Shown piece by piece: positions 17,419-26,069 of a stretch of DNA of 64,000 bases. Below the pieces are notes generated by a model, which ran no database searches, was not told where the DNA came from, and saw only the letters and a list, made by a program, of their open reading frames with translations. The translations under genes and the position numbers were made by a program. This stretch comes from Fuscovulum blasticum DSM 2131. Lineage in GTDB: Bacteria; Pseudomonadota; Alphaproteobacteria; Rhodobacterales; Rhodobacteraceae. The DNA lies in the NCBI RefSeq assembly GCF_003034965.1, contig NZ_PZKE01000004.1:62001-126000 (forward strand). Direction: 5' to 3'. Each line of letters starts with the position of its first letter. Position 1 is the first letter of the stretch.

Positions 17419-18894
17419 TTAAAGGAACGCCGTTTCCTCAAAACTGCGAAGTTTCCGGCTGTGAATCCGCTCAAGCGGCATGTCGCGCAAACGCTCCATC
17501 GCGCGGATGCCGATCAGCAGATGGCGCGAAACCTGCGTGTGATAGAACTGCGACGCCATGCCGGGAAGTTTCAGCTCGCCATGCAGCGGCTTGTCGGAAA
17601 CGCACAGAAGCGTGCCGTAGGGCACGCGGAAGCGAAAGCCATTGGCGGCGATGGTGGCGGATTCCATATCCAGCGCCACTGCGCGCGATTGCGACAGCCG
17701 GCGCACGGGGCCGGACTGGTCGCGCAGTTCCCAGTTGCGGTTGTCGATGGTGGCCACGGTGCCGGTCCGCATGATGCGTTTCAGCTCGAACCCCTCAAGC
17801 TGGGTCACATCCGCCACGGCCCGTTCCAGCGCGATCTGGATTTCGGCCAGCGCGGGAATGGGCACCCAGATCGGCAGATCGGCGTCAAGGACGTGATCTT
17901 CGCGCAGATAGGCATGGGCCAGCACGAAATCGCCCAGCGCCTGCGTGTTGCGCAGGCCGGCACAGTGCCCCACCATCAGCCAGGCATGGGGCCGCAGCAC
18001 GGCGATATGGTCGGTGGCCGTCTTGGCGTTCGACGGGCCGACGCCGATGTTGACCAGGGTGATGCCCTGCCCGTCATGCCGTTTCAGGTGATAGGTCGGC
18101 ATCTGCGGGGTCTTGGTGGACGGCGCCAGAACCCCGTCGGGCGTGGTGATGATCGCGTTCCCGGTGGCGACGAAGGCGGTATAGCCCGAAGCCGGGTCGG
18201 CCAGCGCGGCGCGGGCATAGGCTTCGAATTCGTCGACGTAGAACTGGTAGTTGGTGAACAGCACGTGGTTCTGGAAGTGATCCGCGTCGGTGGCGGTGTA
18301 ATGCGAGAGCCGGGCGAGCGAGTAGTCAACCCGTTGCGCCGTGAACGGCGCCAGAGGCATCGCGCCATCTGGAAACTGCGACAGGGTGCCGTTGACGATG
18401 TCGTCATTCGTGGTGGCCAGATCGGGCACATCGAAGATGTCGCGCAGGCTGAAATCCAGCACCCCTTCCTGCGGGATCGAGACGTTGGGGTTGCCCGCCA
18501 CCGCGAAATGTACCGGGATCGGGGTTGACGACAGGCCGATCGTCACCGGCACGCCATGGTTCTGGATCAGCAGGCCGATCTGCTGGATCAGGTATTTGTG
18601 AAACAGGTCGGGCCGCGTCACCGTGGTGGCATAGGTGCCCGGCTGCGAGACATGGCCAAAGGACAGCCGGGAATCCACCTTGTCGAAGCTGTTCACCGTC
18701 AGCCGGATTTCCGGGTAATAGGCGCGCACGCGGGCGGCGGGCCTGCCGTCACGCAGGGCGGCGTTGAAATGGGCCGACAGATGCGCCGTTGCCTCTTGAT
18801 ACAGCCGCTCCAGCCGCTCCACCGCCGGTTCGGCACTGGTAAAGACTTCGGCTTCGGGGTGGTCGGGCAGAAGGTAATTGCTCAGGTCGTCCAT
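17419..18894 (-). CDS. amn: AMP nucleosidase
   Basis: Hydrolyses AMP to adenine and ribose 5-phosphate, balancing adenylate pools. The 491-residue product has the AMP nucleosidase N-terminal domain followed by a C-terminal phosphorylase-fold domain. The latter contains V-N-I-G-V-G-P-S-N-A-K-T, the M-V-G-H-C-A-G-L-R motif, and D-M-E-S-A-T-I-A-A-N-G near residue 405, the ribose-contacting Met-Glu of the nucleoside phosphorylase superfamily. The long upstream open frame is not family-like; the ATG at 18894 gives the expected size. It is divergent from the SDR-fold gene, leaving 123 bases for promoters. Confidence 0.94.
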   Translation of the reverse strand: MDDLSNYLLPDHPEAEVFTSAEPAVERLERLYQEATAHLSAHFNAALRDGRPAARVRAYYPEIRLTVNSFDKVDSRLSFGHVSQPGTYATTVTRPDLFHKYLIQQIGLLIQNHGVPVTIGLSSTPIPVHFAVAGNPNVSIPQEGVLDFSLRDIFDVPDLATTNDDIVNGTLSQFPDGAMPLAPFTAQRVDYSLARLSHYTATDADHFQNHVLFTNYQFYVDEFEAYARAALADPASGYTAFVATGNAIITTPDGVLAPSTKTPQMPTYHLKRHDGQGITLVNIGVGPSNAKTATDHIAVLRPHAWLMVGHCAGLRNTQALGDFVLAHAYLREDHVLDADLPIWVPIPALAEIQIALERAVADVTQLEGFELKRIMRTGTVATIDNRNWELRDQSGPVRRLSQSRAVALDMESATIAANGFRFRVPYGTLLCVSDKPLHGELKLPGMASQFYHTQVSRHLLIGIRAMERLRDMPLERIHSRKLRSFEETAFL

Positions 18895-19017
18895 GATCGG
18901 TCCCAAAGGAAGATCGGGGCATATAAGCCGCAAGCGGTGGCAGGGCGCAAGTGAAGCCTTGGTGACGCGGCAGATCGGCCCCTTGCGGGGGGCGGCCAGA
19001 GGTTTGATAACATCTCC

Positions 19018-19860
19018 ATGCAGACACTTCTCACACTTGGACATGGCTATTCCGCCGCCGCCCTGGCCCGGCGGCTTGTGCCGCAGGGCTGGTCGGTCAT
19101 CGGCACCCTGCGCGGCGCCGACCGGGACGCCGGCCTGCGGGCCGCGGGCGTTGAGCCGCTGCTCTGGCCCGGCGATCTGGCCCCCGCGCTGGCGCGGGCA
19201 ACGCATGTGCTGATCTCGGCCGAACCCGGCCCGCAGGGCGACCCGTTCCTGGCAGCCTGCCCGGCCATCGCACAGGCACCGCTGCGCTGGGTGGGCTACC
19301 TGTCCACCACCGGCGTCTATGGCGACCGGGGCGGCGACTGGGTGGATGAAGCCAGCGAAACCCGGCCGGGGTCTGACCGCACGCGCTGGCGGGTGCAGGC
19401 CGAAAACCAGTGGCTGGCCACCGGCCTTCCGGTGCATGTGTTCCGGCTGGCCGGTATCTATGGCCCCGGGCGCGGCCCGTTCCAGAAGGTGCGGGCCGGC
19501 ACCGCGCGGCGGATCATCAAGCCGGGACAGGTGTTCAGCCGGATTCATGTGGAAGACATCGCCGCCGTGCTTGAGGCCAGCATCGCCCGCCCGAACCCCG
19601 GCGCGATCTACAACGTCTGCGACAACGAACCCGCCCCGCCCGAGGATGTGCTGAGCGAGGCCGCCCGCCTGCTGGGCCTGCCGGAACCGCCGGCGGTGGA
19701 CTATGACACCGCCGACCTGCCGCCGATGGCCCGCAGCTTCTATGCCGAATCGCGCCGGGTGCGGAACGACCGCATCCGCACCGAGCTGGGCGTGCAGTTG
19801 CGCTATCCCGATTACCGCAGCGGGTTGGCCGGTCTGCTGGCGGAAGAAGGCGGCGCCTGA
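19018..19860 (+). CDS. SDR-fold NAD(P)-dependent epimerase-like protein (YeeZ-type)
   Basis: A 280-residue extended SDR-like protein. The nucleotide-binding loop G-H-G-Y-S-A lies at residues 8-13, followed by the Y-L-S-T-T-G-V-Y-G-D core near residue 94 and R-L-A-G-I-Y-G-P-G-R near residue 144. The canonical Y-x-x-x-K pair is not obvious, as in YeeZ-like members, so catalysis may differ or be absent. No pathway is implied by the neighbours, which are divergent amn and the convergent xylose regulator 4 bases beyond its stop. The substrate is unknown. Confidence 0.8.
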   Translation: MQTLLTLGHGYSAAALARRLVPQGWSVIGTLRGADRDAGLRAAGVEPLLWPGDLAPALARATHVLISAEPGPQGDPFLAACPAIAQAPLRWVGYLSTTGVYGDRGGDWVDEASETRPGSDRTRWRVQAENQWLATGLPVHVFRLAGIYGPGRGPFQKVRAGTARRIIKPGQVFSRIHVEDIAAVLEASIARPNPGAIYNVCDNEPAPPEDVLSEAARLLGLPEPPAVDYDTADLPPMARSFYAESRRVRNDRIRTELGVQLRYPDYRSGLAGLLAEEGGA

Positions 19861-19864
19861 TCCG

Positions 19865-21229
19865 CTATTGCGCCGCGATCTCGCGCGCGGCCGGGGCCAG
19901 CAGCCCTTCGGTCACCGCCGACAGGGCCAGCGCCGCCGCCCCATGCGCCCAGAGCAGATCGCCCCAGGCGTGAATCTCGATCGGCGGGCGGGGGCGGCCG
20001 GTATCAATGGCAAGGCTGTCCATCTCGGCCAGCGTCTCGGCGGCATACAGATAATCGTAGCGCATCCGTTCGCCCGACAGGATGATCAGCGCCGGGTCGA
20101 ACAGGTTGATCACGTTCGACAGGCCCACCGCCAGATAGCGCCCCGCGCGGCGGAAGATGCTGCGCGCGGTGGCATTGCCGGCCTTGGCATGGTCATACAG
20201 GCTTTCCAGCAGCACGTTGATCGGCTGGCCTTCCTTGTGGCCCCAGTTCAGCGCGGTCGAGGCCTCGCGCGCCAAGGCATAGTCGGCGACATAGGCTTCA
20301 AGACAGCCGCGCTGGCCGCAGCGGCACAGCGCCCCGTCCAGCTGCACCTTGGTGTGCCCCAGCTCCATTCCCAGCCGCTGCGCGCCGCGATAGATGCGGT
20401 GGTTCATCACGAACCCCATGCCGACGCCATGTTCGATGGTCACGACCGCAAAGTCCGACAGGGCGCGGCCGGCCCCGAACCACAGTTCGGCCAGCGCGAC
20501 AAGGTTCGCGTCATTGTCGATCGAGACCGGCAGCGACAGCCGGGCGGCGGCGGCGGCGGCCAGCGGCACCTGCCGCTCGGTCAGCACCGATGACCACAGC
20601 ACCATGCCCTCGGCCACATCGACAAAGCCGGGCACGCCGATCCCCACGGCCGACAGGTCCGCACGGGCCAGCCCGGCCTTGGCGCAGACCCGGTCAAGCA
20701 GCGTTTCCACCGCATCCAGCAGGTCTGTCAGGCTTAGCGGACCGGGGCGCCGCGGGATCACGTCGTCCGCGATCAGCGTTCCGGCGAAATCCACGATCAC
20801 GGCGGTATGCTCGCGGTCCGACAGCTTCATCCCGGCCACGCGATGCGCCCCGGTGCGCACGCCAAGCGCCACCGCGGGGCGGCCGCGCCCGGTGGCCTCG
20901 GGGTCGCGCGGGGCGGGCAGTTCCTCGATCAGCCCGGCCTCGATCAGTTCCTGCGTGATGGTGGTGACCGAGGCCGGCGAGACCGCCAGTTCCCGCGCCA
21001 GCGTGATCCGCGGAATCAGCCCGGCCGCGCGGATGCGTTCAAACACCTGCTGGCGCAGCGGGCGCTGGCCTTCGGACAGCGGGGGAATCAGCGGGCCGAC
21101 GCCGCGCCGTGGCTCTGCCTCCCGTTCTTTCTGCATCTGCAGCACATTTTCTTCAGTCATCGAAGCAAGAACCGCCGGATATGCTGCCTTCGCCCCGGCA
21201 TATTGCTGCAAAGCGGCGAAATCTGGCAT
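19865..21229 (-). CDS. xylR: ROK-family transcriptional regulator, probable xylose repressor
   Basis: A sugar-responsive repressor. An N-terminal winged helix-turn-helix (about residues 65-115, with L-A-V-S-P-A-S-V-T-T-I recognition-helix-like sequence) is followed by a ROK kinase-like domain. That domain has D-N-D-A-N near residue 235 and the zinc-binding C-R-C-G-Q-R-G-C-L-E-A-Y motif, all cysteines present. Length is 454 residues from the ATG at 21229; an internal ATG at 21160 would give 431. It is divergent from the xylose ABC transporter and kinase genes, and a palindrome lies in the shared region. The likely inducer is D-xylose; this is inferred from context and not visible in the protein. 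Confidence 0.85.
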   Translation of the reverse strand: MPDFAALQQYAGAKAAYPAVLASMTEENVLQMQKEREAEPRRGVGPLIPPLSEGQRPLRQQVFERIRAAGLIPRITLARELAVSPASVTTITQELIEAGLIEELPAPRDPEATGRGRPAVALGVRTGAHRVAGMKLSDREHTAVIVDFAGTLIADDVIPRRPGPLSLTDLLDAVETLLDRVCAKAGLARADLSAVGIGVPGFVDVAEGMVLWSSVLTERQVPLAAAAAARLSLPVSIDNDANLVALAELWFGAGRALSDFAVVTIEHGVGMGFVMNHRIYRGAQRLGMELGHTKVQLDGALCRCGQRGCLEAYVADYALAREASTALNWGHKEGQPINVLLESLYDHAKAGNATARSIFRRAGRYLAVGLSNVINLFDPALIILSGERMRYDYLYAAETLAEMDSLAIDTGRPRPPIEIHAWGDLLWAHGAAALALSAVTEGLLAPAAREIAAQ

Positions 21230-21268
21230 GGTGTCTGATGGATCAAGGATTGTCGGCAAATTTATATT

Positions 21269-21297
21269 TTGACAACTGAAATTATTGGCGCCAATTT
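21269..21297 (+). promoter_or_regulatory. Probable xylF promoter
   Basis: A perfect TTGACA -35 hexamer at 21269-21274 is followed 17 bases later by CAATTT, a poor -10. The predicted start lies about 60 bases upstream of the xylF ATG. The candidate operator palindrome sits between and over the hexamers, which fits repression by steric block. The weak -10 makes the exact placement uncertain. Confidence 0.45.
21284..21295. promoter_or_regulatory. 12-bp perfect palindrome, candidate XylR operator
   Basis: The sequence ATTGGCGCCAAT is a perfect 12-base palindrome between the divergent ROK regulator and xylF, inside the putative xylF promoter spacer. ROK repressors bind dyad-symmetric sites as dimers, so this is the best operator candidate in the gap. 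Binding is inferred. Confidence 0.5.
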
Positions 21298-21361
21298 TCC
21301 CCCGTATCGGCGAATCTGCCGAACCGGCCTTGGAGGAGGCCGTATCGAACGGGAGGATACA

Positions 21362-22387
21362 ATGCAGAAGGTTTTTCTGGCCGCAGTGATTGCTGCGGCG
21401 GGCTTCTCCACGGCTGCGCTGGCCGAGGGCAAGAAGATTGGCGTGTCCTGGGCGCAGTTCCAGGAAGAGCGCTGGAAGATCGACGAAGCCGCGATGAAGG
21501 CCGCCATCGAAGCCGCCGGCAACGAATACGTTTCGGCTGACGCGCAATCGTCGGCGGAAAAGCAGCTTTCGGACGTGGATGCCCTGATCGCCCAAGGCGT
21601 GGACGCGCTGATCATCAACGCCTGGGACAAGGACGCCATCGGTCCGGCCATCGAAAAGGCCGCCGCCGAAGGGATTCCGGTCGTCGGCTATGACCGCCTG
21701 ATCGAAGACAACCGCACCTTCTATCTGACCTTCGACAACGTGGGCGTCGGCCGCATCATCGCGGAAGAAGTGTTCAAGCTGGCGCCGAAGGGCAACTACG
21801 CCATCATCAAGGGCGACCCGGGTGACCCGAACGTCGGCTTCCTGCGTCAGGGCATGGAAGAGGTGATCGGTGCGGCCGTGGCCTCGGGCGACATCAAGAT
21901 CGTCGGCGAAGCGAACTCGGACGGCTGGAAGCCCGAGAACGCCCAGAAGAACATGGAACAGATCCTGACCGCCAACAACAACGCGGTGGATGCCGTCCTG
22001 TCGCAGAACGACGGCATGGCCGGTGGGGCTGCCGCCGCGCTTGCGGCGCAGGGCCTGAATGTTCCGCTGGGTGGCCAGGACGGCGACCTTGCCGCGATCA
22101 ACCGCGTCGCGCGCGGCACCCAGACCGTTTCGGTCTGGAAGGACGCGCGTCAACTGGGCAAGGCCGCCGGCGAAATCGCCTCGGCCCTGGCCGATGGGGC
22201 CGCGCTGGATGCGGTGCCCGGCGCGACCAAGTTCTCGGGCGGCGAGAAGGGCGTTGAAATGAACGCCATCCTGCTGACGCCGACGCCGATCACCAAGGAA
22301 ACGCTGAACGTCGCGATCGACGCGGGCCACATCACCAAGGAAGCCGCCTGCGAAGGCGCGCTTCCCGACGTGGCGGCCTGCAAGTGA
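21362..22387 (+). CDS. xylF: D-xylose ABC transporter substrate-binding protein
   Basis: The periplasmic sugar-binding component of the xylose importer. The 341-residue product has a clear Sec signal peptide (residues 1-21, ending A-L-A). A type I periplasmic-binding fold follows, with I-G-V-S-W-A-Q-F near residue 26 and the G-Y-D-R-L-I and G-Q-D-G-D hinge/ligand segments typical of XylF. The ATG at 21362 follows a strong GGGAGGATAC ribosome-binding site; the longer open frame upstream is not family-like. It heads the xyl operon and is followed by a strong hairpin terminator before xylH, so it may be made in excess over the permease. Confidence 0.93.
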   Translation: MQKVFLAAVIAAAGFSTAALAEGKKIGVSWAQFQEERWKIDEAAMKAAIEAAGNEYVSADAQSSAEKQLSDVDALIAQGVDALIINAWDKDAIGPAIEKAAAEGIPVVGYDRLIEDNRTFYLTFDNVGVGRIIAEEVFKLAPKGNYAIIKGDPGDPNVGFLRQGMEEVIGAAVASGDIKIVGEANSDGWKPENAQKNMEQILTANNNAVDAVLSQNDGMAGGAAAALAAQGLNVPLGGQDGDLAAINRVARGTQTVSVWKDARQLGKAAGEIASALADGAALDAVPGATKFSGGEKGVEMNAILLTPTPITKETLNVAIDAGHITKEAACEGALPDVAACK

Positions 22388-22401
22388 TCTAGGCCGATCT
22401 T

Positions 22402-22435
22402 CCGGCGCCGCCTGACCGGGCGGCGCCGGGTTTTT
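22402..22435 (+). terminator. Strong hairpin with T-tract between xylF and xylH
   Basis: An 11-bp perfect stem (CCGGCGCCGCC and GGCGGCGCCGG, 6-base loop) is followed by G then TTTTT. It has all features of an intrinsic terminator and lies 14 bases after the xylF stop, about 100 bases before xylH. Partial termination here, or 3'-end protection of a xylF-only RNA, would raise binding protein over transporter levels. Confidence 0.8.
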
Positions 22436-22536
22436 CCCAGTCGGGTGGTTTCGCGTCAGGTTTCTGGCGTCGCCCGTGCGCCTTTGCACAGGCGGGCATT
22501 CCCGGCCAGTTCCCCTCTCAAAGGTTGGACGAGGAC

Positions 22537-23856
22537 ATGAGCGACTCTCCTCATTCTGCACAGACCACGACGCCCGGCGAAGGCGCGGTCCGCCGCTTTC
22601 TGCGCGCCACCGAAATTGACCCCCGCCTGCTGGGTATGGTGGGGGCCCTTCTGCTGATCTGGCTCGGCTTTCACCTTTACGGTGTTTGGGTGCTTGGCGA
22701 AGGCTCCTTCCTGACCCCGCGCAACCTTTGGAACCTGTCCGTGCAGACCGCGTCCATCGGCATCATGGCCACGGGCATGGTTCTGGTCATCATCACCCGC
22801 AACATCGACCTGTCTGTCGGCTCCATCGTGGGCGTGGTGGGCATGTATACCGGCCTGTTGCAGGTGGAATGGCTCCCGCCCATGATGGGGCTGGGCAATC
22901 CGATGATCTGGGTCATCGCGGTTGTCTTCGGCATCACTTTGGGCGCGCTGATCGGCCTGTTCCACGGGCTGCTGATCGCCTATCTGGCGATCCCGTCCTT
23001 TATCGTCACCCTTGGCGGTCTGATGATGTGGCGCGGCATGGCGTTTCTGGCTTCGAGCGGGCGGACGATTTCGCCGGTCGACACCACCTTTGCCTTGCTG
23101 GGTGGCGGGCCTTACGGCGCTATCGGCGCGACAGGAAGCTGGATTCTCTGCGCCATTGCCTGCGCCGGGATCGCCTGGGCAATGATGCGCGGCCGCGCGG
23201 CGCGGAAGCTGCATGGTTTTGCTCTGCGCCCGATCTGGGCCGAGTATGTCGTGGGCGGCATCAGCGCCAGCGTGGTTGTCATCGCCACCCTGGTGGTGAA
23301 CGCCTACCCTTGGCCGAAAGGCATTCTGAAAGACTATTATGCAAAGCTGGGTCAGGACGTGCCTGAGGGCGCCTTCATAGCCCACGGCTTTGCCTATCCG
23401 GTCATCATCATGGTTGCCGTGGTTTTGATGATGACGGTTCTGATGACCCGTACCCGGTTTGGCCGGTATGTCTTTGCCATTGGCGGCAACCCCGAGGCCG
23501 CAGCGCTTTCGGGCATCAATACCCGTGCGATGACGGTCAAGATCTTTGCGCTGATGGGCGCTTTGGCCGGGATTGCCGCCATCATCGCCAGCGCCCGGCT
23601 GAACAGCGCCACAAACGCGTTGGGGGATCTGGATGAACTGATGGTGATCGCGGCGGCCGTGGTGGGCGGCACCTCGCTCGCCGGGGGGGTCGGGACGATC
23701 TATGGCGCGATCATCGGCGCGCTGGTTCTGGTGTCGCTGCAGACTGGTATGGTTCTGATCGGCTTCGGAGACGGGTCTTACCGCAAGATCGTGATCGGCG
23801 TGGCGCTGGTGCTCGCCGTCTATCTCGACATCGTTTACCGCAAGCGCATCAAGTGA
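22537..23856 (+). CDS. xylH: Xylose ABC transporter permease
   Basis: Membrane component of the xylose importer; 439 residues with about ten predicted transmembrane helices. It carries the BPD_transp_2 family segment [12 protein letters not shown] (about residues 88-99) and a matching [12 protein letters not shown] motif near residue 322, where the ATPase couples. The ATG at 22537 follows GACGAGGAC; a TTG four codons upstream is less likely. By eye, codons here use more T/A in third positions than in xylF and xylG on either side. Confidence 0.92.
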   Translation: MSDSPHSAQTTTPGEGAVRRFLRATEIDPRLLGMVGALLLIWLGFHLYGVWVLGEGSFLTPRNLWNLSVQTASIGIMATGMVLVIITRNIDLSVGSIVGVVGMYTGLLQVEWLPPMMGLGNPMIWVIAVVFGITLGALIGLFHGLLIAYLAIPSFIVTLGGLMMWRGMAFLASSGRTISPVDTTFALLGGGPYGAIGATGSWILCAIACAGIAWAMMRGRAARKLHGFALRPIWAEYVVGGISASVVVIATLVVNAYPWPKGILKDYYAKLGQDVPEGAFIAHGFAYPVIIMVAVVLMMTVLMTRTRFGRYVFAIGGNPEAAALSGINTRAMTVKIFALMGALAGIAAIIASARLNSATNALGDLDELMVIAAAVVGGTSLAGGVGTIYGAIIGALVLVSLQTGMVLIGFGDGSYRKIVIGVALVLAVYLDIVYRKRIK

Positions 23857-23869
23857 AGGGGCCAAGACC

Positions 23870-24631
23870 ATGGTAGACAGAACCGGAACCCCGCTTGTCG
23901 AACTGCGCGACATCTCGATCGCCTTCGGCGGCATCAAGGCCGTGGATCATGTCACGGTCGATCTTTACCCCGGCGAGGTGGTGGGCCTTCTGGGCCACAA
24001 CGGCGCGGGCAAATCGACGCTGATCAAGTGCCTCTCGGGCGCCTATCGCAAGGATTCGGGCCAGATCCTGATCAACGGGCAAGAGGTTGAGATCCGCGAT
24101 CCCCGCGACGCCCGCGCCCAGAACATCGAAACGATCTACCAGACGCTGGCGCTGGCCGACAATCTGGACGCCGCCTCGAACCTGTTTCTGGGGCGTGAAC
24201 TGGTCAACAGCTTCGGCTTCGTGGACGAATCGAAGATGGAGGCCGAAACCCGCAAGATCATGGGCCGGCTCAACCCGAACTTCCGCAAGTTCAACGTGCC
24301 GGTCAGCGCCTTGTCGGGCGGTCAGCGCCAGTCGGTCGCCATCGCGCGGGCGGTGTATTTCAACGCCAAGATCCTGATCATGGACGAACCCACCGCCGCG
24401 CTTGGCCCGCATGAAACGCAGATGGTGGCCGAGCTGATCCAGGAGTTGAAGAAGCAGGGTCTGGGCATCTTCCTGATCGAGCATGACATCCATGCCGTGA
24501 TGGACCTGTGCGACCGCGCCGTGGTGATGAAGAACGGCCAGCGCGTCGGAACGGTGGATGTGAAGGACGTGACCGACGATGACATCCTGGGGATGATCAT
24601 CCTGGGCAAGAAGCCCCCGCAGGCCTACTGA
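23870..24631 (+). CDS. xylG: Xylose/sugar ABC transporter ATP-binding protein (single-domain)
   Basis: ATPase of the importer, with Walker [10 protein letters not shown] at residues 42-50, the L-S-G-G-Q signature at 148-152, and Walker B I-L-I-M-D-E-P-T at 168-175. It is only 253 residues, one ABC domain. Escherichia coli XylG is a tandem two-domain protein of about 510 residues, so this transporter must use two copies of this subunit. It sits 13 bases after xylH and 1 base before xylB, and is clearly co-expressed with them. Confidence 0.92.
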   Translation: MVDRTGTPLVELRDISIAFGGIKAVDHVTVDLYPGEVVGLLGHNGAGKSTLIKCLSGAYRKDSGQILINGQEVEIRDPRDARAQNIETIYQTLALADNLDAASNLFLGRELVNSFGFVDESKMEAETRKIMGRLNPNFRKFNVPVSALSGGQRQSVAIARAVYFNAKILIMDEPTAALGPHETQMVAELIQELKKQGLGIFLIEHDIHAVMDLCDRAVVMKNGQRVGTVDVKDVTDDDILGMIILGKKPPQAY

Positions 24632-24632
24632 C

Positions 24633-26069
24633 ATGTTCATCGGGCTGGATCTGGGCACTTCGGGCCTCAAGGGCGTGCTGATGACCGAAACGCAGGAGGT
24701 GGTCGCGGAAGCGACCGCCCCCCTGTCGGTGCAGCGGCCGCAGGAAGGCTGGAGCGAACAGTCCCCGGCCGACTGGATTGCCGCCGCCGAGACGGTGTTC
24801 GACCGGCTGGCGGCGCAGGGGCTGGGGCAGGTGCGGGGCCTTGGCCTTTCGGGCCAGATGCACGGCGCCACCCTGCTGGACCGCGCCGATGAGGTGCTGC
24901 GGCCCTGCATCCTGTGGAACGACACCCGCAGCCATGCCGAGGCCGCCGAACTGGACGGCGACCCGATGTTCCGGCGGTTGTCGGGCAACATCGTCTTTCC
25001 GGGCTTCACCGCGCCCAAGCTGATGTGGGTGGCCCGGCACGAACCGGCGCTGCGGGCCAGGGTGGCCAGGGTGCTGCTGCCGAAGGATTACCTGCGCCTG
25101 TGGCTGACCGGCGAACATGTCGCCGAAATGTCCGACGCGGCCGGAACGGCCTGGCTTGATACCGGCGCGCGCGACTGGTCGGATGATCTTCTGGCCGCCA
25201 CCGGGCTGGACCGCAGCGCGATGCCGCGCCTGGTGGAAGGTTCGCAGGTCTCGGGCGTGCTGCGCCCGGCGCTGGCGGCCCGCTGGGGCCTGCCGAAAGG
25301 CGTGGTCGTGGCCGGCGGCGGCGGCGACAATGCCGCCTCGGGCGTGGGCGTCGGCGTGGTGCGCGCGGGCGAGGCCTTCGTTTCGCTGGGCACCAGCGGC
25401 GTGCTTTTCGCGGCAAATGACGGCTACCAGCCCGATCCCGCCACCGCGGTGCATACCTTCTGCCATGCGCTGCCCGACACCTGGCACCAGATGGGGGTGA
25501 TCCTGGCCGCCACCGACGCGCTGAACTGGTATGCGCGGCTGGTGGGGGCCGATGCGGCGGCGCTGACGGGCGAACTGGGCGCCTTGCAGGCCCCGGGCAA
25601 GACCGTGTTCCTGCCCTATCTGGGCGGCGAACGCACGCCGCTGAACAGTGCGTCCGTCCGGGGCGCCTTTGCCGGGCTGGAACATGCCACCGACCGCACG
25701 GCCGCCACCCGCGCGGTTCTGGAAGGTGTGACCTATGCCCTGCGCGATTGCCGCGATGCGCTGGCCGCGACCGGCACCCGGATCGGGCAATTGCTGGCGG
25801 TTGGCGGCGGGTCGCGGTCGGATTACTGGCTGCGCCTGATCGCCACCGCGCTGGACGTGCCCGTCGCGCTGCCGGTGGCGGGCGATTTCGGCGGTGCCTT
25901 CGGCGCGGCGCGGCTTGCGCTGATGGCGGCCACCGGCGCCGGGGCCGAGATCGCGACGCAACCCCGGATCGCCCGGGTGGTGGAACCTGACCCCCGTCTG
26001 ACAGCGGCCTTCGATGCGGGCCACGCCCGTTTCCGCGCCGCGCAAACTGCACTCAAGGATCTGACATGA
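24633..26069 (+). CDS. xylB: Xylulokinase
   Basis: Phosphorylates D-xylulose to xylulose 5-phosphate, feeding the pentose phosphate pathway. The 478-residue FGGY kinase shows the N-terminal phosphate loop D-L-G-T-S-G-L-K (residues 6-13), the substrate loop G-Q-M-H-G-A at 74-79, and catalytic-base Asp 232 in G-G-G-G-D-N. The C-terminal adenosine site carries A-V-G-G-G-S-R-S. Its stop overlaps the xylA start codon (ATGA), indicating translational coupling. Confidence 0.95.
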   Translation: MFIGLDLGTSGLKGVLMTETQEVVAEATAPLSVQRPQEGWSEQSPADWIAAAETVFDRLAAQGLGQVRGLGLSGQMHGATLLDRADEVLRPCILWNDTRSHAEAAELDGDPMFRRLSGNIVFPGFTAPKLMWVARHEPALRARVARVLLPKDYLRLWLTGEHVAEMSDAAGTAWLDTGARDWSDDLLAATGLDRSAMPRLVEGSQVSGVLRPALAARWGLPKGVVVAGGGGDNAASGVGVGVVRAGEAFVSLGTSGVLFAANDGYQPDPATAVHTFCHALPDTWHQMGVILAATDALNWYARLVGADAAALTGELGALQAPGKTVFLPYLGGERTPLNSASVRGAFAGLEHATDRTAATRAVLEGVTYALRDCRDALAATGTRIGQLLAVGGGSRSDYWLRLIATALDVPVALPVAGDFGGAFGAARLALMAATGAGAEIATQPRIARVVEPDPRLTAAFDAGHARFRAAQTALKDLT

